Source: an uncultured Oscillospiraceae bacterium
Lineage (GTDB): Bacteria > Bacillota > Clostridia > Oscillospirales > Acutalibacteraceae
DNA: 62,389 nucleotides
Assembly: GCA_959601025.1 (NCBI GenBank)
Contig: CAUGOD010000013.1
Span: 1-62,389 of the forward strand
Reading direction: 5' to 3'
In this document: positions 43,724 through 52,137 of the stretch, in pieces
How positions within the stretch are numbered: the first letter of the stretch is position 1
Layout: each line of letters begins with the position of its first letter
Notes under the pieces: generated by a model
Database searches by the model: none
What the model saw: the letters and a program-made list of their open reading frames with translations, nothing else
What the model was told of the DNA's origin: nothing
Translations under genes and position numbers: made by a program

Positions 43724-46033
43724 ATGAAACAGCACGCGTTCCCTCCGATAAAACGGCAAACGCTCCTTCGGCGGTTGGCCGGCGCGGCGGCGCTTCTTTT
43801 TATGGTTCCCCTCCTTGGGCTGTCCTCCGGGGCGGCCGATGGAGCGGGCAACCCGGCTGCGGAAAAGCCAACATCCCTTTCCCGGGGAGAGGCTCTTGCG
43901 GGAAAGGCCTATGTGGAAGCGGCGGCCAACAGCCGGCTCACGCTTCTGTGCAATCCCTCGGACGGCAGTCTGCTGGTGGAGGACCGGCAGACCGGCCGCG
44001 TCTACCGGAGCAACCCGGAGAATCCGCGGGAGGACCCATTGGCCAAAGGGGTTACCCGAACCAACATGAGTTCGCAGCTGCTGATCACCGCGGCGGACGC
44101 CAAGGGAACGGTCGAGTCCTATAACTCCTCGGTGGATTGTGTGGGAGAAGGCGGGCTGACCGTTTCCCGGACAACGAACGGCGTGATTCTGGATTACCGC
44201 TTTGAGAAGCTGGGAATCGCCGTTCCGCTGGCCGTCACCCTGAGCGAAAACGGCCTGCGGGTGCAGCTCCTTTTCGGAGAGGTACAGGAGGAAAACGCCG
44301 ATTACCGGCTGATGGACGTCAGCCTCCTGCCCTATTTCGGCGCGGCCGGGCCGGAGGAGCAGGGGTATATGCTGCTCCCGGACGGTTCGGGCGCCCTGCT
44401 GCGGTTCAACAACGGAAAAACCGCCTTCGGCGTCTATTCCAAGCCGGTTTACAGCAACGACGACTATGAAAGCGAACGGTTTCGTACCCGGCGGGGCGAA
44501 CCGATCATGCTCCCGGTTTTCGGGATGCATTACGAAGCGGACGAGGAACCGGCCGGAGATAGAAAGGAAGCCGGCTTTCTCGCGGCGGCGTCCTCCGGCG
44601 CGGCGCTGGCCACCCTCAACGCCGTTCCGGGCGGAGTGAACTGCAGCTATAACAACGCCTGGTTCTCCTTCACCTACCGCGCCTCCCGCTCCACCAGCAT
44701 CCTGAGCCGGACCTGGGCGGAGAAGAGCTTCAATATGATCTCCCGCTCCACGGCTTCTGATGTGGACCCGGTGGTGGAATACGGCTTCCTCACCTCGGAG
44801 TCAACCGGCTACACCGCTATGGCCCGGCAGCTGGGAGAAACGCTCCGCGCTCTCGGTATGGAGCCGCTGGAAGCCGCCCAACCGAAGCTGGTGCTGGACG
44901 TATACAACAGCGTGAGGAAGCTGGGATATACGCTCGGCATTCCCCACGAAAAATCGGCGGTCGTCACCAGTTTTGAGGAAACCGCCGCTATCCTGAAGGA
45001 CTTTGAAAATACGCCGGTCGCCCTGCGGCTGCTTGGCTGGGACAAGGACGGGGCTGCGGGCGGAAGCGTCCGGTATCGCTATCGTCCCGCTTCCTCCGCC
45101 GGCGGAAAACAGGGGCTGGAATCCCTGCTTTCCTACGCCGGGGAACACGGCGTGGAGCTGTATCTGGAGGCGGAAGCGGCGCGGTTCACCGATGGAACAC
45201 TGCGATTCAACAGCATGTTCCACGCGGCAAGCCAGATTACCAACAAGCCGATCCAGGTCTACAGCTACCGCCGGAGCACCAATGAACAGAACACCGCCCT
45301 GCCGGTCGGCTCCCTGCTGGCGCCTCACCTTCTTCCCGACGTGCTGGATCGTCTGGAGTCCGCCCTGCCGGACAGCGTAAGCGGCCTGTCTCTTGGCTCC
45401 GTCAGCCAGTATCCCTACGCCGATTACGGCAAAGAGTATTCCAGTCCGGAGAATACCGCCCAGGTGATGGCGGGACTGCTGGAGCAGGCGTCCGAAACCC
45501 GGGGGCTTTATGCGGAAAATCCCGCCTGGTATGCGCTTCCCTATCTGCGGGTGGCGGCGGATATCCCACTCGCCAGCAGCGAATACGACTTCTTCGACGA
45601 GTCGGTCCCCTTCGTCCAGCTGGCGCTGCGGGGACTGGTCACCCTGTCCACCCCTTCGCTGAACCTTTCCGGCAGCCCGGAGAAAGTGTTCCTGAAAGCG
45701 GTGGAAACCGGGAGCAGCCTCAAATTCTCCTTCATCGGTTCCTCCTACGACGTGGTGCGGGACACCCAGCTGAATACCCTCTACGGTGCGCGGTACGAGC
45801 TGTGGAAGGATTCCGCAGCCGCCTGGCAGGCAAGACTGGAGGAGGCGCTGGACGGCCTCGAAAGCGCGGCCGTCCTGGAGCACCGGATGCTGACGGAAAC
45901 CGTGGCGGCGGTCGTCTACGACAACGGGGAGGAAATCCTGGTCAATTACGGCGAAAAGCCGTTTACAGCCGGCGGGGACACGGTGGAGCCGCTGTCCTAT
46001 CTTCGCCGTCCGGCGGGAGGTAACGGGGAATGA
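43724..46033 (+). CDS. DUF5696-type extracytoplasmic protein, possible glycosidase fold
   Basis: 769 residues with a signal peptide or anchor helix (about 18-38). The N-terminal ~270 residues are a beta-sandwich (GSLLVEDRQTGRVYRSNP; GVILDYRFEKLGIAVPLAV; MLLPDGSGALLRFNNGK). Next comes an alpha/beta, barrel-like region (about 370-690; HGVELYLEAEAARFTDG, GLSLGSVSQYPYADYG) and a C-terminal beta tail (VAAVVYDNGEEILVNYGEKPF). From memory this matches DUF5696, which often sits beside sugar importers in Firmicutes. The layout recalls large glycosidases, but I cannot name catalytic residues. The end overlaps the next permease by four bases (ATGA). Confidence 0.8.
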   Translation: MKQHAFPPIKRQTLLRRLAGAAALLFMVPLLGLSSGAADGAGNPAAEKPTSLSRGEALAGKAYVEAAANSRLTLLCNPSDGSLLVEDRQTGRVYRSNPENPREDPLAKGVTRTNMSSQLLITAADAKGTVESYNSSVDCVGEGGLTVSRTTNGVILDYRFEKLGIAVPLAVTLSENGLRVQLLFGEVQEENADYRLMDVSLLPYFGAAGPEEQGYMLLPDGSGALLRFNNGKTAFGVYSKPVYSNDDYESERFRTRRGEPIMLPVFGMHYEADEEPAGDRKEAGFLAAASSGAALATLNAVPGGVNCSYNNAWFSFTYRASRSTSILSRTWAEKSFNMISRSTASDVDPVVEYGFLTSESTGYTAMARQLGETLRALGMEPLEAAQPKLVLDVYNSVRKLGYTLGIPHEKSAVVTSFEETAAILKDFENTPVALRLLGWDKDGAAGGSVRYRYRPASSAGGKQGLESLLSYAGEHGVELYLEAEAARFTDGTLRFNSMFHAASQITNKPIQVYSYRRSTNEQNTALPVGSLLAPHLLPDVLDRLESALPDSVSGLSLGSVSQYPYADYGKEYSSPENTAQVMAGLLEQASETRGLYAENPAWYALPYLRVAADIPLASSEYDFFDESVPFVQLALRGLVTLSTPSLNLSGSPEKVFLKAVETGSSLKFSFIGSSYDVVRDTQLNTLYGARYELWKDSAAAWQARLEEALDGLESAAVLEHRMLTETVAAVVYDNGEEILVNYGEKPFTAGGDTVEPLSYLRRPAGGNGE

Positions 46034-46950
46034 AGACAGTAAATTCTGCGAAAAAAGAAAAATCCGGCGGCCGGCGGCTAACCCTCTCCTTCCGGCAGGG
46101 GCTGACCGGCGTGCTCTTCATTTCCCCCTGGCTGATTGGGGTGACGGTCTTTTTCCTCCTCCCCTTTTTCAACACCGTCACCTATATGTTTGGAAAAGTC
46201 ACCGTCAGCTCACAGGGCGTGGATTTTGTCTTTACCGGGCTGGAAAATATCCGGGAGGTCTTCTTCCGGGACCCGGACAACGGGCGGATGATCCTGGAGA
46301 ACCTTGGCTCCTCCATCGGCAGCGTGCTGCTGGTGCTGGTGTTCTCCCTGTTCGCCGGCATTCTGCTGAACCAGAAATTTCATGGCCGGGCCGTGGTACG
46401 GGCGCTTTTCGCCCTGCCGATCATCGTCTCCTCCGGCATCCTGTTGATGGTGTTCAAGGAAGACCTCTTCGCCCAATCCATGATGTCGGAGCCGGGAACA
46501 ATCTTTCAAAGCTCGGCGCTGGAGCAGGTGCTGAACGATATGGGGCTGGGGAACCAGCTGGTGACCATGGTAACCGGATTCGTGGACAGCATCATGGACA
46601 TCGTCTGGAAGGCGGGCGTGCAGATTCTTCTCTTCCTGGCGGGCCTGCAGGCGGTGCCCCGCTCGCTGTATGAGGTGAGCGCGGTGGAGGGAGCCACCCC
46701 GTGGCAGACCTTCTGGAAGATCACCTTCCCCCTGCTGACCCCCTATATCATTCTCAACACGGTCTATTCCATCATTGATTCCTTTACCTTTTACGATAAC
46801 CCGGTGATGCAGAAGGTGAACGAGCTGTTCAGCGCCATGAGCTATGGAACGGCTTCCGCCCTGTCCATGGCGTACTTCCTGCTGATTTTTCTCCTGACGG
46901 CCGCGGTTCTTTTCTTTACGTCCCGCCGCGCCTTTTACCAGGAGAAATAA
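46030..46950 (+). CDS. Sugar ABC transporter permease, MalF type (importer 2)
   Basis: 306 residues, six helices, EAA-type loop EVSAVEGATPWQTFWKITFP. ATG overlaps the DUF5696 gene stop, so it is translationally coupled. Importer 2 resembles importer 1 in gene order but the proteins are clearly different, suggesting related but distinct substrates. Confidence 0.92.
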   Translation: MKTVNSAKKEKSGGRRLTLSFRQGLTGVLFISPWLIGVTVFFLLPFFNTVTYMFGKVTVSSQGVDFVFTGLENIREVFFRDPDNGRMILENLGSSIGSVLLVLVFSLFAGILLNQKFHGRAVVRALFALPIIVSSGILLMVFKEDLFAQSMMSEPGTIFQSSALEQVLNDMGLGNQLVTMVTGFVDSIMDIVWKAGVQILLFLAGLQAVPRSLYEVSAVEGATPWQTFWKITFPLLTPYIILNTVYSIIDSFTFYDNPVMQKVNELFSAMSYGTASALSMAYFLLIFLLTAAVLFFTSRRAFYQEK

Positions 46951-46985
46951 ACCCGGAGCATCAAGACACGGGAGGTGCGGTTGTT

Positions 46986-47939
46986 TTGACGAAGAATAAA
47001 ACGGCGGTCCCCGAATGGAACCGGCTGAAGGACCGGGCGGTAAAAAAAGTGATCTGGCCGCTTTGCCGGTTTGCCATCCTGTTCGGCATCTGTTTTCTGC
47101 TGGTATATCCGCTGCTGTTTATGTTTACCAGCGCCTTCCGGAGCCGGGAGGATATGTGGAATCCGTCGGTGGTCTGGATCACCCGGCATTTCACGCTGGA
47201 GCATATCCGGACGCTGATCGACGTCATCCATTACCCGGAAGCGCTGAAAAACACGCTGCTGATCAGCGTGGGAAACGCCCTGCTGCAGACCATTGTATGC
47301 TCGCTGGTGGGCTACGGCTTCGCGCGGTTCCGCTTCAAAGGGCGGGAAGCCCTGTTCCTGCTGGTGATCTTTACCATTATTGTACCGCCGCAGGCGATCA
47401 TCAACACCCTGTATATGACCATGCGCTTCTTTCACGTTCCGATCGCCTCCCTGTTCATCGGGCCGGTAAACCTGCTGGACACGCCGATGGCGTTCTGGAT
47501 ACAGGGCTTGTTCGGCATGGGGCTGCGGTCCGGCCTCTTCATCTTTATCTATCGCCAGTTCTACCGCGGCCTTCCCTCCGACCTGGAAAGCGCGGCGCTG
47601 ATTGACGGCTGCAATCCGCTCCAGACGTATCTGCGGGTGATGCTTCCCAACGCCGTAATGGTGATGGTGACGGTGTTCATGTTTTCGCTGGTCTGGCACT
47701 GGAACGACGCCTATACCGCCAGCATCCTCTCCCCGAACAACCGTACCCTGTCGGTGGCCCTGTCCGACCTGCGCATCGTCGTCTTTCGGCTCAACGACGC
47801 GGGCGGGGATGACCCGGTTATTACGCAGGTACGGGTTCAGGCGGGCGCGCTGCTTTCCATCCTGCCCATGCTGATCCTGTTCCTGTTTACCCAAAAGACC
47901 TTTACCGAAAGCATCGAGCGCACGGGAATCGTCGGATAA
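46986..47939 (+). CDS. Sugar ABC transporter permease, MalG type (importer 2)
   Basis: 317 residues, six helices, EAA-type loop ESAALIDGCNPLQTYLRVML and the terminal FTESIERTGIVG. Start is TTG at 46986 with GGGAGG 10 nt upstream; no ATG is available nearby. Pairs with the preceding permease. Confidence 0.92.
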   Translation: MTKNKTAVPEWNRLKDRAVKKVIWPLCRFAILFGICFLLVYPLLFMFTSAFRSREDMWNPSVVWITRHFTLEHIRTLIDVIHYPEALKNTLLISVGNALLQTIVCSLVGYGFARFRFKGREALFLLVIFTIIVPPQAIINTLYMTMRFFHVPIASLFIGPVNLLDTPMAFWIQGLFGMGLRSGLFIFIYRQFYRGLPSDLESAALIDGCNPLQTYLRVMLPNAVMVMVTVFMFSLVWHWNDAYTASILSPNNRTLSVALSDLRIVVFRLNDAGGDDPVITQVRVQAGALLSILPMLILFLFTQKTFTESIERTGIVG

Positions 47940-47953
47940 ACGGCTCCCTGCAG

Positions 47954-47988
47954 TCCTTCCGCCTCCTGTGCGGCCGGGGGCGGAAGGA
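47954..47988. other. Stem-loop between permease and binding-protein genes
   Basis: Perfect 10-bp arms TCCTTCCGCC (47954-47963) and GGCGGAAGGA (47979-47988), 15-nt loop, no T-run. Placed just before the binding-protein gene; such loops can protect a processed downstream mRNA and raise its yield. Confidence 0.6.
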
Positions 47989-48025
47989 TCGACATCCAGG
48001 CCGTGAGGAAAAGGAGTGTCAACCG

Positions 48026-49378
48026 ATGAAAAAACGATTCCGACTGTTCAGCGCACTGTGCTGTCTTCTTCTGGCCGCCTCGGCCCTGAGCGGATGCGGC
48101 GGCAGCGGAGGCGGTGAAAGCTCCTCCGCCGGGAACTCCAGCACTGGCAAGGATTACGGCGACCGTCCGCTGGTCAGCGGCTCGGAAAATGTCGACCCCG
48201 CGGAAATCGGCTTTGAAAAGCGGGAGCTGGAAAACCCGAACGTCAAGCTGTTCCTGCCCTATGAACCGACGGACGACAGCAAAGAGCGAATCGCCAAATA
48301 TGAGGAAAAATACGGCGGGAAGGTGGAAATTATCACCTGCTCGTGGGACGTGCGGATTACCCGACTGGCCCAGTTAATCCAGTCCGGCGATTCGCCCGAC
48401 GTGGTCTCCGTCGTCTACAGCGACATGCCGACCTTCGCGGTCAAGGGGCTGCTGGATCCGATCGACGGGCTGACCGATCTGGAAAACAAGGTCTACCATC
48501 AGGAGAGCAACAACGGCATTTATAGCTTCAATAACAAGCATTACGCCCTGACCACCTTCTCCGCGCCGTACGCCATCTTCTTCAACCGTACCATGTTCAA
48601 AAAGGCGGCCGTCACCGCGCCGGATGAGCTGTACAAGGAAGGAAACTGGAACTGGGAGACCTTCCGCCAGACCGCACTGGATATGTCCGAGGACACCGAC
48701 AGCGACGGGGTGAACGACGTCTACGGCTTCGCCACCTGGCGGGACGATATCTTCCTGACGGCCAACGGCACCGACCTGATCAAGATGGAGGATGGGTATC
48801 CGCTCCTGAACATCACCGATTCCAAGGTTGCCAAGGGCCTGCAGCTGTTCCAGGATATGTTCTACACCGACCACTCCATCCAGAAGGAGCACTGGGACTG
48901 GTATGAGGGCTTCCGCGACCGGAAGGTGGCCATGGTGTTTGAGGGAGCCGACTGGCAGATCAGCCGCCTGCTGGCCGAGGGCTTTAACGACGAGATCGGC
49001 ATCGTCCCCTTCCCGGCGGGCCCGGACGCGGGCGAGCAGATTAACTACGTAGCGAACACCGGCTTTGGCCTGGCCAAGGATACCGCCAATCCGAAGGGCG
49101 GCGCAGCCTTTATCGAGGAATACCTGGCTGCCGGCTACCAGAACGTAATGGCTGGCGCCGCGATGAAGCATCTGGACGACGAACAGTTCGGCATGATCAA
49201 AAGCATGCTCGACCAGAAGGCCGTGATCTCCCTGACCACCGCGTACGGCGATTTTTCCACCCAGTTCTTCGGGATCACCGACGACCTGCGCGCCGGCAAG
49301 CCGGTGGGAACGACGCTGGAGCAATACGCGCCCGTGCTGCAGGCGGAGATTGACAAGGTGCTGAACGCCGCCGGCTGA
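48026..49378 (+). CDS. Sugar ABC transporter solute-binding lipoprotein (importer 2)
   Basis: 450 residues. Signal peptide with lipobox ALSGC (Cys about 22), a Gly/Ser linker, then a family 1 solute-binding fold (NVKLFLPYEPTDDSKERIAK; LIQSGDSPDVVSVVYSDMPT; NNKHYALTTFSAPYAIFFNR). Lipid-anchored, it should feed the two preceding permeases. ATG behind AAAGGAG. Confidence 0.93.
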   Translation: MKKRFRLFSALCCLLLAASALSGCGGSGGGESSSAGNSSTGKDYGDRPLVSGSENVDPAEIGFEKRELENPNVKLFLPYEPTDDSKERIAKYEEKYGGKVEIITCSWDVRITRLAQLIQSGDSPDVVSVVYSDMPTFAVKGLLDPIDGLTDLENKVYHQESNNGIYSFNNKHYALTTFSAPYAIFFNRTMFKKAAVTAPDELYKEGNWNWETFRQTALDMSEDTDSDGVNDVYGFATWRDDIFLTANGTDLIKMEDGYPLLNITDSKVAKGLQLFQDMFYTDHSIQKEHWDWYEGFRDRKVAMVFEGADWQISRLLAEGFNDEIGIVPFPAGPDAGEQINYVANTGFGLAKDTANPKGGAAFIEEYLAAGYQNVMAGAAMKHLDDEQFGMIKSMLDQKAVISLTTAYGDFSTQFFGITDDLRAGKPVGTTLEQYAPVLQAEIDKVLNAAG

Positions 49379-49403
49379 GGAATGGGGAAAGGAGAACTTG
49401 ACT

Positions 49404-51914
49404 TTGAGGATAAATCATTTGCTGCGGCGGGCGGTCGCCCTGCTCTGCTGCGCCGTGCTGGGGCTGTCCGCGGCCGGATGTAATGGAGGGAAAAGCGTCG
49501 TGTCCAGTCAGTCTTCTTCGTCCGGCGGAAGCGCCGGCACGGATGTGGAATTTTCTGAGGAAAAACCCAACCCGCCCGTGCGGATTCCCGCGGCTCCGGA
49601 AAAACCGGCGACTGCGGCGACAGAGCTTTCCGAATACGGCCGCCCCGCGCCGAAATGGATGCGGGACAGCGAGATGTATTCGGAATACAGCATAAGCGGC
49701 ATGACCGAGGAGGAGGAACTGCGGGAGTGGTCCCCTTACTTTTCGTTCATACTGGGCGCACCGTGGAACGCTGCGTTCAACAGCATTTACACCGATCAGG
49801 AGATACGCACCGCCTCTTATTTCGACCCGTACCATGTGTTCACCAATGAGGATATCGCGGTGATGGACGCCGACGGGAACCCGGTGCAGTCGGACTATAT
49901 CGAACCCGGCCGCAACGACCTGTATGTCGTGTGCCATAACTGCCCGGACGTCACTTTCCCTTGGGCTCACGACTACATCGACAAGGCCATGTCCTTTGGC
50001 GCAACGGGGATGTTCTTTGATGATATCCGCGCCCCCTACGCCTCCATTGCGAAGGCTTACAACACCTGCTATTCGACGAAGCATCAGCATACCCTGTCCG
50101 GGACGAACACCGAAAACTATTTCGGCAGCACCCTGAAGGACATCTATGAGTATGTCAAAAAGAAAAATCCTCAGAATTATGTGGTATTGAACGGCGGCAT
50201 GCCGCTGGCGGACAAATCCGACCCCAGCACCGCCGAAAAGCTCTGGCCTCTGACCGACGCACTCATGTGGGAGCACGCCATCTACGATTCCAACACCAAA
50301 AAATGGACCTCCTGGTCCATGCTGGAAAAAGCGGCAAAGCGGCTTGCTCCCGGGATCGCCAACGGCAAGGTGGAACTGCTGCTCTCCTACAGCTATGAGA
50401 AGATGAGCAGGGATCTGGCGCTGGAGGCGGCGGTATACACCATTGCCTACTGCCGGATGTACGACCTCTGCTGGAGCGATTACTATTCGCTCTACCGTTC
50501 TTCGATGGATCGGGAGCTGGTAAAGGAGCTGTACAGCGTCAAAACCGGGCCGGCGGGCAGCTTCGGCGTTTTCTACGGCAGCGTATCGGACGAGGCGAGC
50601 GGCGCCCGGCTGTCCGGCGTCACAGTGGAAGCGGGCGGCCAGAAAACCGTCACCGACGACAACGGCTGCTTCTCGATCACCCTTCCGGCGGGCCAGACGA
50701 CCGTCCGGCTCAGCCGCGAAGGCTATGAAACGGCGGAACGACCGGCCAGCGGCTATGCGAACAACCTGACGCTGAAAAAGACCGGCGAAGGAACCGTGTA
50801 TTACGTCGCTCCCTATGGAAGCAACGACAACGACGGCAAAAGCGCCGACAAGCCGTGGAGAAGCCTGAACTACGGCGACGCCAAAAAACTGCTGAAGCCC
50901 GGGGACACGGTGGTGGTCGCGGCCGGCCAGTACAGCGTACCCAACGAAACCAACTACAACTGCTCCGGTACGGCGGACGCTCCCATTACTTACGTCGCCG
51001 ACGGCGACGTGACAATCCGCACAGCGGCCGGCGAGAGCGTTCCCTTCCGGCTGAACGGCAGCTATATGATCTGGGACGGTTTCTGTTTCCAGGGAAGCGA
51101 AGCCGGCGTCAAGAGCCTGATGCAGATCAACGGGGAAGGCAACCACGTCCGGAACTGCGTGTTCAGCGACACAGCCTTCTACAACGCGGAAAACAAACTG
51201 GCGGCGGAATCGGCAGTCACCATCCGCGGCAAGGGGACGAAATTCCATCACAACGTGCTCGGCAGCGACCTGTACGCGCCGGTCGCCGTACTGGTGGAGG
51301 AGTCGGGAGACGCCGTGCTGGCGAACAACACCTTTGACGGCGCGCTGGCCGCCGGGGGAAAGGCCGCCGCGGCGATCCGTCTGGCCTCCCCGAAGACGAC
51401 GGACGTGGTCAAAAACAACGTGTTCAGCCATTTCGCGCAGGCATTTGCCGACGGAAGCGCCGGCGCGCAGTTCGGCGGCAATCTGTTCGATGAAACCGAA
51501 ATCGGCGACAGCGGCTGCGCCGGGGAAAAGGACGTATCCGGCAAAGCGCCCGGCTTTATGTGGCAGCCGACGGGGGATTACGATCTGAAGCGGGACGGCG
51601 CCGCCGTCAACGCGGGCGTAGACGCGGGCTTTGCTTTCCGCGGTTCAGCGCCGGATATCGGAGCGTTTGAAACCGCCTTCAACGCCTCGTACGATTCGAA
51701 AACCCTGGACGGCGTGGTGTACCGGACCTTTACGGACAGCGTGGTGCTGATCAACACCACCAAGAGCGAGAAAACCGTGACCATTCCGCTGGGCCAGGGC
51801 GGCGTCAAGCTGCGGGAGGTCGGCTACGGCCAGACCTTCACCGCGGACGGAAACGGGAATCTTCAGGTAACCATCCCGGCCGACGAGGCCCGGATTCTGA
51901 AGAGCGCGGGATAA
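49404..51914 (+). CDS. Lipoprotein with TIM-barrel-like, CarboxypepD_reg-like and beta-helix regions
   Basis: 836 residues. Lipobox LSAAGC (Cys about 25). Residues about 75-375 look like a TIM-barrel glycosidase: AMSFGATGMFFDDIRAPY, NYVVLNGGMPLADKS and DALMWEHAIYD place acidic residues at strand ends. Residues about 385-455 form a small beta-sandwich (SGARLSGVTVEAGGQKTVTDDNGCFSITL). Residues about 460-750 form a right-handed beta-helix (YYVAPYGSNDNDG; KPWRSLNYGDAKKLLKPGDT), with a final beta domain. Likely an outer-surface glycan-degrading or binding protein; I know no described enzyme with this exact order. TTG at 49404 chosen (GGAG 9 nt upstream); TTG 49398 is too close to it. Confidence 0.8.
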   Translation: MRINHLLRRAVALLCCAVLGLSAAGCNGGKSVVSSQSSSSGGSAGTDVEFSEEKPNPPVRIPAAPEKPATAATELSEYGRPAPKWMRDSEMYSEYSISGMTEEEELREWSPYFSFILGAPWNAAFNSIYTDQEIRTASYFDPYHVFTNEDIAVMDADGNPVQSDYIEPGRNDLYVVCHNCPDVTFPWAHDYIDKAMSFGATGMFFDDIRAPYASIAKAYNTCYSTKHQHTLSGTNTENYFGSTLKDIYEYVKKKNPQNYVVLNGGMPLADKSDPSTAEKLWPLTDALMWEHAIYDSNTKKWTSWSMLEKAAKRLAPGIANGKVELLLSYSYEKMSRDLALEAAVYTIAYCRMYDLCWSDYYSLYRSSMDRELVKELYSVKTGPAGSFGVFYGSVSDEASGARLSGVTVEAGGQKTVTDDNGCFSITLPAGQTTVRLSREGYETAERPASGYANNLTLKKTGEGTVYYVAPYGSNDNDGKSADKPWRSLNYGDAKKLLKPGDTVVVAAGQYSVPNETNYNCSGTADAPITYVADGDVTIRTAAGESVPFRLNGSYMIWDGFCFQGSEAGVKSLMQINGEGNHVRNCVFSDTAFYNAENKLAAESAVTIRGKGTKFHHNVLGSDLYAPVAVLVEESGDAVLANNTFDGALAAGGKAAAAIRLASPKTTDVVKNNVFSHFAQAFADGSAGAQFGGNLFDETEIGDSGCAGEKDVSGKAPGFMWQPTGDYDLKRDGAAVNAGVDAGFAFRGSAPDIGAFETAFNASYDSKTLDGVVYRTFTDSVVLINTTKSEKTVTIPLGQGGVKLREVGYGQTFTADGNGNLQVTIPADEARILKSAG

Positions 51915-51935
51915 CGCGCGGCGGGTTAAACCGGC

Positions 51936-51971
51936 GAAAGACGGCCCTGCTCAGGCGGCGGGCCGTCTTTC
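51936..51971 (+). terminator. Terminator-like hairpin after the TIM-barrel lipoprotein gene
   Basis: Perfect 12-bp arms GAAAGACGGCCC (51936-51947) and GGGCCGTCTTTC (51960-51971), 12-nt loop, short T-run inside the arm. It separates the long operon from the UroD-like gene. The rest of the 223-bp gap shows no gene. Confidence 0.75.
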
Positions 51972-52137
51972 GTCTGCGCCGGAAAGGAAAAAGGCTTGTA
52001 CATTTCCTTCCGTGTGTGCTAAGCTGATTCCGCCCATTCCCAAACGGCCCGAACGGCACTGTCCGGAGAGCGCGGAAGCGCCCACAGGATACCCGCCGTA
52101 TGCCGGGATGAAAGGATGAGATGAAGGGAGAATTTTC

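Noticed and set aside
49275..51431. A 718-codon minus-strand open frame
   Set aside because: It is the exact antisense shadow of the TIM-barrel/beta-helix lipoprotein, which has a lipobox, a ribosome binding site and domain matches.
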